DNA of 64,000 nt, from positions 6,014,001 through 6,078,000 of the forward strand of contig OZ199840.1 of NCBI GenBank assembly GCA_964304625.1, in the 5' to 3' direction. The position numbers were made by a program, and so were the translations under genes. Positions 14,524 to 27,150 of the stretch are shown one piece after another. This DNA comes from Kudoa neothunni. Taxonomy: Eukaryota > Cnidaria. The notes beneath the pieces are model-generated. The model was not told the DNA's origin, did no database searches, and was given only the letters and a program-made list of their open reading frames with translations. Numbering within the stretch: position 1 is the first letter of the stretch; every line of letters begins with the position of its first letter.

Positions 14524-14562
14524 AAACGAGGATGTTTAATGTGTTAAATTCCCACATTACAG
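14524..14562 (+). repeat. Tail fragment of the tRNA-derived SINE seen at 39.1-39.4 kb
   Basis: The segment with ACGAGGAT and GTTAAATTCCCACATTAC matches, in the same sense, the 3' part of the SINE on the minus strand near 39,105-39,145. The tRNA-like head is not recognisable here, so this is a truncated copy. Confidence 0.5.
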
Positions 14563-15779
14563 CGTAAGTATAAGACTGAGTGTTACGTGTTATTAAGGGC
14601 CTACAGCCGGCTTGATCAGTCAGAGAATTCTACTCCAGGGATTTTATCGTTGGAATCAAGAGGATATGACCCCTATGTTACTGCAATTGTGGAGCAATTT
14701 AAAAATTATTTAAAGCCCGATTTTCTTATTTTTTAGTGTGTGCTAAAAAATTTTAATGAAAAATTAAAAACTTATTGGCACAGAAGTAAGTTTATTAAGG
14801 ATCTACTCTACACAATTTTCTTTATCTTCAAAGAATTTATTGGCTATTAAATGATAATATAAGTAGTTCAAAAATGATGTTTGCAAACATGATTTTCTTA
14901 ATATTATTGTAGTTAATAAATGTTCTATATAAGAAATTAACTTTAATGTTAAATCGTGGAGATTTAATTCTGCTCATTCCTACAAGGTAATAAACGTACA
15001 TAGTTCATTAATGAGGTTAGGTAACTTGGTTTAATATTTTCATCGTCCTAAGAAAAACACTCAGTGCTAAACCTCTTAATCACAGATGCTGATATATTAT
15101 TTTAGAGTAGAAAAAATTCTGATAAACAAAAATTTATTCGTAATCACTATTTACACAAACATGTTGATTAGACAAATTTTGGCAGATGTTCAAACACAAA
15201 CCCTAATGAATTTCTATATTTATAGTGAATTTGCCGTCTATCTTTATATATAGAATAAAGTTACTTTGTTATGATTATAGAGTAAACCTAATTATGCTAA
15301 TTCTATCTATGAAGCTTAATCTGTTCGCTGTCGTAAGAAGAACCGAGTTTTGTAAGATAATATCGTACAAATTTATTACTACACAAAATGGGTATAAGCG
15401 TTGTATATAAAGGTGAAACATGGAAAGAGTTGATGGATATAAAGTCCTTATTTGAGAGCCAATATCGAATTGTCTTTTCCCATCCTTGTACGGATTAATT
15501 AAGTTCGAAAGTATAAACAGAAGTACCTTTTAATTAAACCAACGCCTATCGCATCATGAACTAGATATTCTAACGAAAAAATTCCTTTAACTTTTTCAGA
15601 AGAATTTCTTGTAATTAATTCCTATAAAAATTGGGTTATTTAAGGCAGGAAACAATTGAATCAAACATTGTAGGGCACACGCGTTTTTCTAAGAATTCTC
15701 TTTAGATAGGTTCTCCCTAAATAGTTATATTGGAATGTGTATTCATAAAATAAATTCACCTTTTCTAAGTTGTTGATTG

Positions 15780-15985
15780 AAGTGATACATACCAGGTATG
15801 AATGTCCAAAAACTTTCGCTATCTCGTATCAGAAAAAAATTCAATGAAACTAGGTGTCTAAGCGTCGTACAAACATAAAAGATTGTTAGGAAATTGAATA
15901 GGTACTTAATTTGAAGGTCAGATATCTTGAAAATTAATAGCTCGCTCTTGGAGTAGCTTATTTGAGGCTGGCGTTTGACCAATTT
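15780..15985 (-). pseudogene. Possible pogo/Tigger transposase helix-turn-helix fragment
   Basis: On the minus strand one short frame reads GQTPASNKLLQERAINFQDI. This resembles the second helix-turn-helix of Tigger/jerky transposases (xxPISGPLLxEKALxF). Stops surround it and no intact domain remains. Similarity is over one motif only. Confidence 0.4.
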
Positions 15986-18900
15986 AAGGAATGTATCTAT
16001 TTCCGTTAAAACTTACTTATTCGTCCGTAATATCACACACGATTAATTCACCCAATGAACTTTTGGTATTACTCGAAACACCGTCACAAACGCTATCGAT
16101 TTTCGCTACATAGTCACTCAAACGAACGTACCCAGTTCCATTCGGTCCGCTACATAATCGAATTGGTAGAATAAATTTTGTCCTAATTAACTTTTCCTTA
16201 AAATAAAATTTGTGCCTAGTTAATTAGATATGTTTAAAAATATTCATACAATATTATAATCAACAAGTTGTTTTTTATGGGAAAAGAATGAGTTAAGTTG
16301 GTGATGAAAAATTATTCGAGGTAATTGTCCTGCTTTCCATGATTGCGGATAGTCATCGTACAGGAAACTAATTTTTTTTACAAACTCAATTCCAGGTTTA
16401 GCTTGCATCAGCAATCGATCTAACAAAAATCTAATTCTTCGGCTACCTCAATATCCTGACTACGCTCGGGCATTGAAAAATCGACTAAAATCGGAGATGG
16501 TTCTTAAGTCAATTGTAAATTTATTTTGAGTCTAGATGACATCTCTAATTATTTTTTTTATTATTTATATAAATAATATATATACAGTAGACCCTGGATT
16601 ATCAAATCAAAATTTTAGGTCTATATTTGAAATTTATGTATTTTTTTATAGATAAATTTCGGATTTTCCAAAACTACTTTTAGCGCGAATTTATGGGTAA
16701 AAATACATTCTATGCTGTGTATTAACCCATTATGCAGATACGTTATGTTTAATTTTAGAATGAAAGTAATGGTATTGATGTGTTATAGACTATTTCTTGG
16801 TTTTTAAGACATTATAAATATAATAAATCATGTTTCTAGTTTATGGGCTTGTTATAAATTTTAACTGCTTCTTATATTTTAAATATTGGCGTTTCAAATG
16901 ATAGGAGGATAGATGTGAACAGCACCAAACTAAAAAAGTTCTAGAATTGTCAGAGGTCGTGTGATAAATTGTTAATTTATGAAAAAAAAGAAAATAATAA
17001 GTTTAAACGTATTATTATGTTATTTTTATAAGGAAAAGAGTATCAAAATTGGATTCATTTCTATCATAGGTGTTTTAAGTGATTCAAGAGAACAATAATC
17101 CTTAACCTGATAGGGTTCTGTGTGGTTCTGCGTGTCGTTTACGATACACAAAAAATTCGTGATATTTTTATACGTAAATTTAATTTTGGAACAGAAATAT
17201 ATTGGATGTATTTAAATTAAATTCATATTTTAGATATTTTTTAACAAATAAACAATCGTACCATCCATATATCATTGGATTGTTGCGTTAGAAGTCTTTT
17301 GATCTCAGTACCACAAAATTTTATTTTATTATCTCTAATTTTTTAAATTAGTTAAATACCAGTATAATAAAAGTTTAAGTTTTGTATATAATAAAAAAAT
17401 ATTGAAATTAAAAATATTACAGATATATCAATCTCACATTTATTACAAAATCCACATTGAGATAAAACCACTTAGGAGGTACTTCCAATTAGTACATAAA
17501 CATTATATCGTAATATTTTAATAAAATAAATTTAATACTAATTAAATTGATCGATTAAATAAAGTTAAAAAATTTTTCGTCCAGTTTTAAATCCCAGGAC
17601 TTGAATATTATATCAAGGTTTGTGACTTAAATTCGTCGTAAACAATTCCTAACTGAGGGTATGGATATTATGACTTTCCCATTTTATAAATATTACATTA
17701 GAAAATCGATCATTATGGCCTCTATTATTTAAACCAATTTTAAGATTTTATAGATCTATCAACAAAAGTTTAATCATACTTTTATCGTTGTATTTCTTTA
17801 TTAATTTTAATTCTATATTCAAAGTCTGAGATTTCGTATTAAGGACGAATATTATATGTTTATTTGTAATTTTCGATGGTTGAAAACATAAGTGAGTTAG
17901 GTAAGACTAGCATGAAAACGCCTTTACTTCTATGCCAAGATATAGAAGGGGAAAATTTCTCTCTTAACAAATAAGACAGATTATGCCCTAGGTTTCGTTC
18001 ATGAAAGTGCTCTTTGAACTCTACTCTCTATTCTGATGGCAATAATTTCGATCTGCACAATATTCCAAGAGCCTTCAATTCCATTAAATACTTCACATAT
18101 TTTGATGGCCCCAAAACAAATACAATATTTTTTTACAAAAAGGGTCGATGAAGAAGAAAAATAAAGGTGTTTTTATGAGGTTATATATTATTTTTAGTTC
18201 TTTAATATTATCGACCTTAGATGTAAACAGTCACCATAAATAATTTTGGATGACTCAGAATCAGCTACACTTCTAGGGGAACAACTGCGTTTGCATGATA
18301 ATAACATGTTAGAAATTATTACATTAGTTCATCGGTTTTGCGAATTCCTCATGGGGAGGCGGAAAAAGTGTGTAGAATAGATAACGCTCATTTTTACGCG
18401 CTTATTAGCGCGCTCATTCTATAATATATATATTGAATATATTTGAATTGAATAAATAGAGAAAAAAATTATATATTAAAAATTTAAATAGTCATTTTTC
18501 CCCAAACGAATTCGTTGAAATAATTCAAATACATCTCCAGCATCGCGAACATGATCGATCAATTTTTGTTGTAAAATTAACTGTTTTTATCCCTTCTAGT
18601 AAGTTAACGAAATATGACAAGAAAATGGTGCTTTTAAATTATTTTAACAAATTTAGTTTAGTTTTTTTAAGATACCATAAGAGTTAAACATGGTGGATAT
18701 GTTATAGTGCTTGGTAGTAACAGATTTATTATTTCTGTGAAGGTTGTTATGGAATCACTTTATTTTTATACATTTATTCAGTCCTTCTTCTATTCTATAC
18801 AATTTTGTTAGACATTAAAAAAATAATTTTTGGAATTTTTGTAACGAGAGAAATGTTCATAAAACCCATTTGTCACATGATTGATGTTGAGTAAATCCCC

Positions 18901-19506
18901 AAATTTTAATATATTATTGAGATCTTAATTCTCTAATAAATATATATTGGTAAATATTATATATCCATTGAACATTCAACTCCTCATATTCTATTGCTTT
19001 TTAAAAGGTGTGTAAAACATGTCGTTAACTCTATTGTCATCATAATTCACAAATCATCGTTATATATCCATCCCAAAGATTTTTATATCATCTAATATAC
19101 CGAGTAATTCAAAACATTTTATGCTTAAATAAAGCTTATTAACTAAAATTGTATTTCGGTGTTATCTTATAAAATGCGGGGTCTAAGAAATCTAGAGATC
19201 TGGGTGTCTACAATTTGAAACCGAAACCCCCTATCAAAAGCACAGAGATTTCACTCTGACCTTAAAAAATTTTGTGGACCATATATCTTAAAAATATTTA
19301 ATAAAATTTAAGTTGTTGTAAATCATAATTCAAGTGTACTTATTTGATCTTATAAAGTTAGTCTTAAGTTGTGAACGTTTATGTCTATGAGACTTCTAAT
19401 GGTCCAAGCTCTAATCTACAATTGAGTGCTGGTAAAGTTTTAATTTGTAATAAATTTACAATCCAAATTAAAAACTGTTAGCATTAAAAAATACAAAAGA
19501 GCACGA

Positions 19507-19627
19507 GCCTGCAACACCCAGGGTTCCCAGAGGGTCTCCCACTCGAGTACTTACCAGGCCGATAGCTGCTTGACTTCGGTGATCTGACGGGTACCGGTAC
19601 GGACAACTACGTATGATCGCATGCGGC
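19507..19627 (-). rRNA. 5S ribosomal RNA gene or close pseudogene
   Basis: The minus strand over 121 bp matches the eukaryotic 5S pattern. It contains GATCACCGAAGTCAAGCAGC (internal promoter box A region), CGGCCTGGTAAGTACTCG, GTGGGAGACC (box C) and CTGGGAACCCTGGGTG, in the right order and spacing. T-rich sequence follows (CTCTTTTG, then TTTTTT) and could terminate RNA polymerase III. The ends pair imperfectly: GCC-GCA against TGCAGGC with a bulge. The 5' third departs from the usual GCCATACC box. It is a single copy here. It may be functional, a dispersed pseudogene, or the head of a 5S-derived SINE. Confidence 0.75.
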
Positions 19628-19981
19628 TACATTGATGGAGATTCTCTTAATATAACTTTAAAATAAAACTTTTATTTAAAGCGTGAGAAAAATTTGACTT
19701 TAGTTAATTTAGTTTCGACTTAATTCAGGTTTAAAAGTCATCAACAAAGTCGATTTCTCTCGTTTTTCAAGTCCGTAATTTGTAAATTAAAAATTTTTTT
19801 ACTTATTTAAAAATATCCCAGACAACGCGAACAATCGTTAGGTTAAAAATAAACTATAGATTTAAAGAAACGAATCCTCATTAGCAACATAATTTGCCAC
19901 AGAATTTCATATAAAAACATGACGGTAAGACGGCTAAAATAGTAACGAATCTTAAAGGAATGTTGGGAATCTCTTATAATT

Positions 19982-20483
19982 AGGGATCGTAGTTTTCGAT
20001 TTAAATCGATTTTAGTAAATTTCAATCGTCGAATTTTTAAAAAAGTTTTGACGTTCATTTTTCGGGAATATTCTAAATCTTCTGAAAAGCCTGAAATACA
20101 TAATAACCGGAAAGAAATTGATGGTTTTCTTGATGAATGGATAAACGTAGAGAAGATGGAAAATGAATTAGATTGTAAATATTGTAAAGTGAAATCATCT
20201 ATGCAATAAAATAGAATTAACAAGAAAATAAAGCCAAAGAAACACACTTCGTTAAAAAACGTTCGAAGACACTTCTCTGTCAGCTATTTTTGTAGATAGA
20301 AAAATGGAGAAAAATTTGGTTTCTGTTATTTCTCTCGACGTTCTTCCGCTATCGGTATTTGATAAAAAAAGTTTTTCGGGAGGAGCTTGTTCCAAATTTC
20401 TTTTAATTTAAAATGTTTTAACATCCACCCAAACGTATCGTAGAATCAACCAAAATAAACTTCGATAATAACTACGATCCCCA
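19982..20483. mobile_element. hAT-like non-autonomous element, copy A, with 9-bp target duplication
   Basis: A 502-bp element flanked by a perfect direct repeat CTTATAATT (19973-19981 and 20484-20492). Termini are inverted: AGGGATCGTAGTT at the left against AACTACGATCCCC at the right. It shares its whole length with the copy at 57501-58022 in the same orientation. One frame holds a BED-finger-like CKYCKVKSS followed later by LVSVISLDVLPLSVF, like the start of a hAT transposase. It therefore looks like an internally deleted transposon. A 9-bp rather than 8-bp duplication is slightly unusual for hAT. Confidence 0.85.
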
Positions 20484-22305
20484 CTTATAATTTATGGAAA
20501 TATATTTTAATCTTTAAAAATTCATAAAATATTGTTATCGAAACGACATAAAAAGATTGTCTTTACAAAGAATACGTTGCCAAATTTTATAAATACTTCA
20601 TTTATTTATTAAGACCATAAAATTTTTTTATAAATATTTTTTTATGACCAGCTCAACTGATGGTTTAGTTTGTAGTTTACAGAAAAATTCCTATTTTTAA
20701 ATAAACTATCTGTTAGAGTAGTTTTTAATGTTACCCTTGTTGACTGTTTTTTAATTGATTCAGATCAAAAACATTATCAAATAGATTTTTCATTGAATAG
20801 ATTTCTAAAATGAGTAAATCAACTTACAGAAGAATTTAAAAATATTGTTGTAAATATTTTTTTAATACTTAGATAACAAATGGAACTAGCGCAATATGCA
20901 GGGATATAATGAACATGTTATAATATTCTATCTTTACATCGCAAAAAATAACAAAAAGTAATTTAGGCAAGACATTAAGAGTAACTGCATTCACCAAATA
21001 GAGGGAAATAATTTAAAATAATTGTTTTCACTAATGTTCGGGTGTATTTCTGTCAACTAATATATCTCATTGAAGAATGTAATATACATTACAAACATAA
21101 ATAAAAATCCCTTGATACAACTGATTTAAAATCATAAATGAGATGCAAAATAGGCAAACGATTAATTCCAAACAGAGATTTATACACCATTTTAAAGCTA
21201 GAAGGCGTGGGACATTCCATTAGAAGAATTCCTTCGAGTAAAAAAAGATCTTAGTTTACTGGATTTTAATAATGGGATGAGATATTCAAAATATAATTTT
21301 CAATCTAAGTGTCACAGTCCATGATGAATAAGTGTCTTTCTATGATCTGACTATTCTCACCTAGGTTATTTTAGATCAGGGATCACCAGAGTACGGTCCG
21401 ACATGACCTTTCTTTAAAATTAAAAATCGCTGACGTACACTTAACTGTATTAGTTCTCTTGAATATTACCAACAAATTACTTTAATAGATGAGTGTTGAT
21501 TTAAACATTTCATTTAGTTACTTACGAATTCTTTATTTAATTTTAATTAAAATAAAGAGAACCTCGACGCACAAATATAGTAAAATGTTAGATGTAAAGA
21601 GAATTAATCGATAAAATATATTTTTCAAGATTTGCTTTATTTTCATGCTTCCAACAGTTCATAATTTTTAATTATTTAAACTTGTAAGTTAAAATAATTG
21701 AATTGATACTAGAAATATACAATATTGAACAAAATTATGTTTTATATTCATATGGTGGTTAATAAAAAAATAATACAAAATTTAAGAATCGACAAATGAA
21801 CAACTTATTAGCATCTGCACAACTTGGATAGGATTAAATTAACGAACGATGAATTTTATATTTGACAAAATCTTAATTTTTCATTACAACCAAAAATATA
21901 ACTAATATCGCGTTTATTTAATTATACTTTAGGCATCAGGTCATCCGAAATCCCAATGAAGTCTCAAAAATGAAATATACCTGATCCCGCCACAAGTGTT
22001 AGTTGTCAGATAAAGTCTTAATGCATTGCTTATGATCGGAATTACTCATTAACATAGGCTTTTATTGGAAAAGAATCAGTTTTGTGTTACAAATTTAAAC
22101 ACGAAGTCATAAATTTTTATACTTATGTTATTTTCGTCTCAATTTTATAAATAACTGTTTTTAAACAAAATATTTAATCAGACCCTCTAGCTTAAGAAAA
22201 TCGAAAATGTGGCCTTTTATTCAAAAACTTTGGTGACCCTTGATGCAAAAAATATCGTTCATAATATCAATGACTACAAAAAAGGGGAAGAAAATCTATT
22301 TATGA
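20484..22305. other. Gene-poor stretch
   Basis: AT-rich DNA downstream of UVRAG with no gene seen. A probable hAT relic occupies 21377-22242. Confidence 0.5.
21377..22242. mobile_element. Probable hAT-family element (about 866 bp)
   Basis: The left end CAGGGATCACCAGAGTACGG and the inverted right end CAAGGGTCACCAAAG resemble the SPIN/Space Invader-like hAT terminus CAGGGGTCNCCAAACTACGG. No matching 8-bp target duplication is visible and no transposase frame survives, so it is old or the right end is misplaced. Confidence 0.55.
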
Positions 22306-24857
22306 TCAATCGGTTCGGAAATATTCCAATGACAAGGAATTTAGAGATTTCTCCAGGATAGTGTCACCAATTTCGGTGTTCATAGCAATGTAACCACCCT
22401 CAAGGTCCGAAAGTAGTTCAGCATTCTCAACACTGCCTTCATTTGACAATCCCCCGTTAGGAATTGGTTCCCATAGGTAGTTTGGTGATGGATCTTGATC
22501 GTGGTTGTTTTTAGACTGCAGGGATAACAGATTGGAACTTTGAGTAACTTTTGGATGGAGGAAAAGTTGTTCAACTGAGGAATATAAATACACGACAACC
22601 AAGTAAATAAATTACATTCATTGGTAGATGCATGAAAATTGGTTAACGACCATGGTTTCTGATTTCTATCAACAATCAAAACAGCGTAAATAACCAGCAA
22701 TAACAATAGCTGTTGCTAATATTACAAGGAGGATCTTTGATCAAGTTGTTTTTCGGATAAATGGTTCAAAATTTGTAGAAAAATGTTAAAAATTTTGTCC
22801 GAATCTTTAGGAATTATACCAGTGAGCATAGCAATCTAGAATATAAATAAAACTAAATAGATTTTAGTTGATTTAAGGCAAACCTGTTTAATGTTGAAGT
22901 ATAGAAAATTGTAAATATCGCGTGTTTGATCATCAAAAGTTTCATTGATGCGATATCTAAAAGGAATTTTTAAGTTCGTCAATAAAAAACAATGAAAAAT
23001 TCTTACTTTCTGCAATTAACAAAATTGGAAATGTAAGAATAGGAACCATTATTTTCGATTCCAAAAATAAGTGGAATTCCAGTGATATGTGATATAATTA
23101 TCGAGAGAATGCAAGTATAAGAAAAAAAGGCCCATAAGACAATTGATGATTTTATCTCTCCCAATTTTGGAACGTTAACTTTGTTGGTTGGATAAAATGG
23201 AATCCCTCCAACTATTCACAATCAATAGTGAATTTGGAAAATATTTAACAGATTCATACTTGAAGATATATCTGGTACAGGAATATCACAGAATAAATGT
23301 TGCAGTGTACGTTGTTTTACACGCTAAAAATTACAATTAATTTTTATCTATATTAGATTTCAATTTGTCAAATCTACTCTCTCCATTGGAAAAACATGAT
23401 AAAGATAGGTGGAGATTTTGCGTTGTTTAATATTTATATTGTAGTTGATAATTTCTAGGTCAGCTCTAACCAATCAAAATCCAATAAAATATACCACTCG
23501 AATTAAAGATCATATTACTTTATATTTTGTAAAATTTTTCTACCAGCCGACAACTTTGAATTGTTCTCATCTATTTTGCTTATCAACAAATCCATTTGCG
23601 ACGATAACAAGTTGTATTCATTTTTTGATGATTGCAATTCATCCATTTCTATAATAGTAAAAATCGGTGAATTTTTGTGCAGGAAACTAACTACTGTATA
23701 GAAGTGATTTGTTTCTGCTTAGAAGAATGTTCGTTAATTTAGAATGCACCTGTAACACATTCACAAGTATGTCCTTATTAATTTTATTATCGACTCAAAT
23801 GTATTTATTCTAACTAATATACATTATGTTTATTATTTTGAACATCAAATGAATTAAGCTTTAGTTCCAAGCTTTCAGCAGCGTTATTTTGACATATTTT
23901 TGAACAATTTAACAGTCTAATGATGTGTGTTATTGATACAATTTAAAAACTTCCTGATTAATTTAAGCCTACTTTTTGATCATGTCAACGCTGTAGGATT
24001 TTTCCGCCTTAAATATTATAAATATCCTACCAACTATACAATTCCATACATTCTCTATTGTTAACTCTTTAGGTGAATTTCTTTCAAGAGCTATGTTTGG
24101 TCTGATTTCAATCGATTCTTGGTATCCATAACAGTAATATTTGTTGTCGACCAACACGATAATAGAACAATTTCTAGTTGGATACTTAGGATGATTGTTG
24201 GGCTATATTGCAAACAAATTCAAATATTATGAAAAATTAATCGTCTCAAGCCAATCAACACAAGTTAAGCGAATATATAAATAAATACTGTAGATTTGAT
24301 GAGATGTTGGGTGGCTATAAAAATCCTTTTCAACTTTAAAAAATGCACACCATCCATCCCATGGTATTTAATCCAAAAACAAATATAAAATTCTAAATCA
24401 ATTAAATTTAAAACGCCATTTCGACGTGAATGAATACCGTTTTCACTGAGAAAATCGTTTTTTAATGGTGTTTCCAACGTGAATTCTTTCCATACAGGAC
24501 TCTAGGAAAAATTATAAGAGCGGTCAAACCATATGGAGAAATACGTAATTATTGGAGATGAATTCACTCCGATAAACACCTTCAAAAATATACAAAATAA
24601 AAATACTCATATGATAATCAAAACTCACATTTAGCAAGATTCAACGATCTATGCAATGTGTATCCAATGGCAAAGTTAAATCTATGATTTTTATCTATCA
24701 TATTCTGATTCATATTAAATAGCATGATTCTTCGTACATTTCTCAGATGGTTCTATTTGTTTTTTTAATTGAATGAAAATGTATTTCGAATTTTGAATAC
24801 ATGGTTCATATGCTGGTTGTTTATTTCCTTATCTACGATCAATAGATTGGCACTCAT
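22306..24857 (-). CDS. UVRAG: UVRAG, Beclin-1/VPS34 complex II subunit
   Basis: Subunit of the class III PI3-kinase complex acting in autophagosome maturation and endosomal traffic. Exons in coding order: 24857-24801, 24752-24629, 24579-24545, 24501-24289, 24202-23973, 23916-23823, 23749-23692, 23648-23519, 23465-23378, 23323-23260, 23211-23007, 22956-22884, 22835-22726, 22665-22616, 22574-22306. They total exactly 600 codons; human UVRAG is 699 aa. The N terminus has NHLRNVRRI (human RHLRNIAARN). A C2 domain (about 40-165) contains CVYRSEFISNNYSPVWKEF, matching EFYRSEVIKNSLNPTW. A coiled coil covers about 220-345, with KISTYLYHVFPMERRVKQ at its end. The conserved UVRAG/ATG14 core (about 345-490) has LFCDIPVPDISS, SYTCILSIIISHITGIPLIF and RDIYNFLYFNIKQIAMLTG. 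An acidic tail contains LWEPIP. The core alone could suggest ATG14, but the C2 domain decides for UVRAG. Confidence 0.92.
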
Positions 24858-26580
24858 TCTTGGTTCGGATACAGTTGGCCAGCAGCTGAATCAGTTCCTA
24901 TTCAAACCCATCCAACGAACAAACAGCGATAAAATAATCCAATAAAAGTATTGCGCATATTTGTGGGTCAACGTTTTACTCAATAATTGTATTTGTTATA
25001 AATGTATGCTCTCATTTTTTTACAAATAAAAAGGTTGATAGGATTTTTATTTCAATCATTTTTACTCAACAGCTCCTTCCGTCAACCAGCGACTTACAAT
25101 TTTAATCCCCAGGTATTTAAAAAATAACTAAAGTAATTAATAAATTTGAAATGTTAGCTATCATGTGCATTTTTAAAGTAAATTGGAATTTAATGAACTC
25201 ATTCTTAATCCCAATGCATGATATATGTTAATATTTTAATCCGACATTAATACCTCTACCTGCATGCTAATAATACACTTTTTATCTGCTGTTCGTATTA
25301 GCAAAAAAAATAAATTTATATTCACGACAAAAATTCAGTAAAATTATCATCTAATTTATGGTGAGTGTAATGTGAAGAAATATGCGCATTATCCACCAAA
25401 CATAAAACTATTTTTGTATATACAGAATGAATAATCATGTTGAGATATTAATATGAAAACTCCCGTGGTGTTTGCTAAAAAGGTGACATTAAAATTTACG
25501 TTTTAAGTCATTGTTTCCTTACACGGGGCGCGAAGAACCACCATTAGGGTGCGCGAGACATTCTAGAAAAAATTTAAAAATTAATTTTAATATATTCGGT
25601 TTGTAATTTTCGTTAGTCCCAATTTAAATCATGTAAGGAACTAATGCGCGTAATAATTTTACTGATTGTTTTGTTATTAATTAGTTACTATTCAAGAAAT
25701 GAGACATGAAACTTTATTTAATTTATAATTTATTTTACTTAATTGTACGAAATGGGACAGTAAAGCAATAGTTTAAATTAAGCCTATTCAACCTACAAAG
25801 TCTATCACTCCTATTTTCATGTAAAATCGTAAATTTGTTATCTTTTAAAATAACATATTTATATGTTTAAGCTGTAATTAGATTGTCAGCAATTTTAGCT
25901 ACTTTCAAATAATCTATATCCTTCAAAATAAAACCACGATGTAGTTTTAACTGTGCCTTATGTCTTAATTTAAGATCCATCATTTAATTTTATATTCTTT
26001 ACTATGTTACATTTTAAGTTTTACCCTCGAATTTGTACTTGGCCTCTGATATGAATTTTAGCTAACTAGTTTTTAAAATGTTCGTAAAATAAAAATTAGA
26101 CCATTCATTTATACAATTAGATAAATGAATGTCAATTTTAATAGAATATATTAATTATTTTTATTCAGATGCATTAGGAAGGCATCCGTTTTGAATTTTC
26201 TGAAGTTTTCGTAGCCCATTGCCTCAATGTTTAAATTAAAATCTGACACAATATAGAATAAAGAGTTCTCTAGGTTATTCCGCATAAGATGGTATATGGG
26301 CAGGCTTCTCGACTTTATTGTATACAAATAAAAAGTACCGGAATTCCTTGAACCCCCAAATGATTTTCAAGTACAATAAGTAACCAATTTCAGGCACTTT
26401 TTAAAAACCTATATAGTTAGAATATTGATTGGTCATCGTTTATGTAATATGTTTCTCATAACATTTCAATAAAAAATGTTACAAAAAATATTTTAAAAAG
26501 TTGCTAATTAATGTAAAAATCACGTGATTGATCAATTTCGCACACTTTTTCCAGTTACTTCTTGTTTATTTTTTAATTAA

Positions 26581-26778
26581 GTCAATATTTATTGTCAAAA
26601 AATTCCTATAACTATACCTATTGCCGAAGAATACGATATTACTTATTCTTATGAAAGTCTCCAATCTAATGACCCAAAAACTGCCATTGTACCACGTTTT
26701 AAAATATCCATTATCTCGACTCCTAATGGCATCCTAGAGATGATAAATAAAATAATCAAAACCTATAAGTGTTTTTAA
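26581..26778 (+). other. Exon-like open stretch, product unknown
   Basis: A 65-codon stretch bounded by stops, with normal amino-acid composition (for example IPIAEEYDITYSYESLQS and TAIVPRFKISIISTPNG). No start ATG is available. An AAG acceptor-like site lies at its left and a donor-like A|GTGTTT near its right end. It could be an internal exon or an old transposon fragment. I do not recognise it. Confidence 0.25.
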
Positions 26779-26829
26779 AATCTAAAAATAGAAATTATTT
26801 GCATACATGACAATTTAATTCTGTTGATG

Positions 26830-27150
26830 AAGATGTATATGAGTGGATTGGGTGGACACGAAGCAAAAAGATTGTAGTAAGCGACGTCACGATAGTCATT
26901 AAGAGAAATCAATCAGCCAACGAAAAAGGTTTACCTTCATGTGCAATCTTTTGGGGGTTTCGTTGTTTTAAAAAAGATTCAACATTCAAAAATCAAATTG
27001 TATTAATTAATCTGTTGATGCTACGCCCGAAACTACTTCAGAGTAGATCAATCAAATCAGAAAATTTGTTAAAAGATACTCTTAACATTTTATTCCCAAT
27101 GTAGATGAAACTGCCTTATTCCATCGATAGAAACAAGGGAAGTATTTCAT
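26830..27150 (+). pseudogene. pogo/Tigger-family transposase fragment
   Basis: A frame of about 95 codons reads VYEWIGWTRSKKIVVSDV, then after a stop and frame change NVDETALFHR. The first block matches the Tc5-type helix-turn-helix of Tigger/jerky transposases (LYxWFxxKRSxGxPISG). The second matches the first catalytic aspartate block (xNADETGLFxR) of the DDE domain. A plain DNA-transposon relic, clearly broken. Confidence 0.7.

Larger units (their letters stand above)
13216..19506. other. Gene-poor stretch with transposon debris
   Basis: Over 6 kb of AT-rich sequence without a gene I can support. Besides the pogo-type MITE and SINE tail listed separately, it holds a pogo-like left terminus at about 16586 (CAGTAGACCCTGGATTATC) with no partner found, and weak transposase remnants near 15,780-16,430. 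Confidence 0.5.

Noticed and set aside
22306-23646. Reading this part alone as ATG14 (Barkor)
   Set aside because: The conserved core is shared by ATG14 and UVRAG. Upstream exons on the same strand add a UVRAG-type C2 domain and RHLRN-like N terminus in one continuous frame, so the whole gene is UVRAG.
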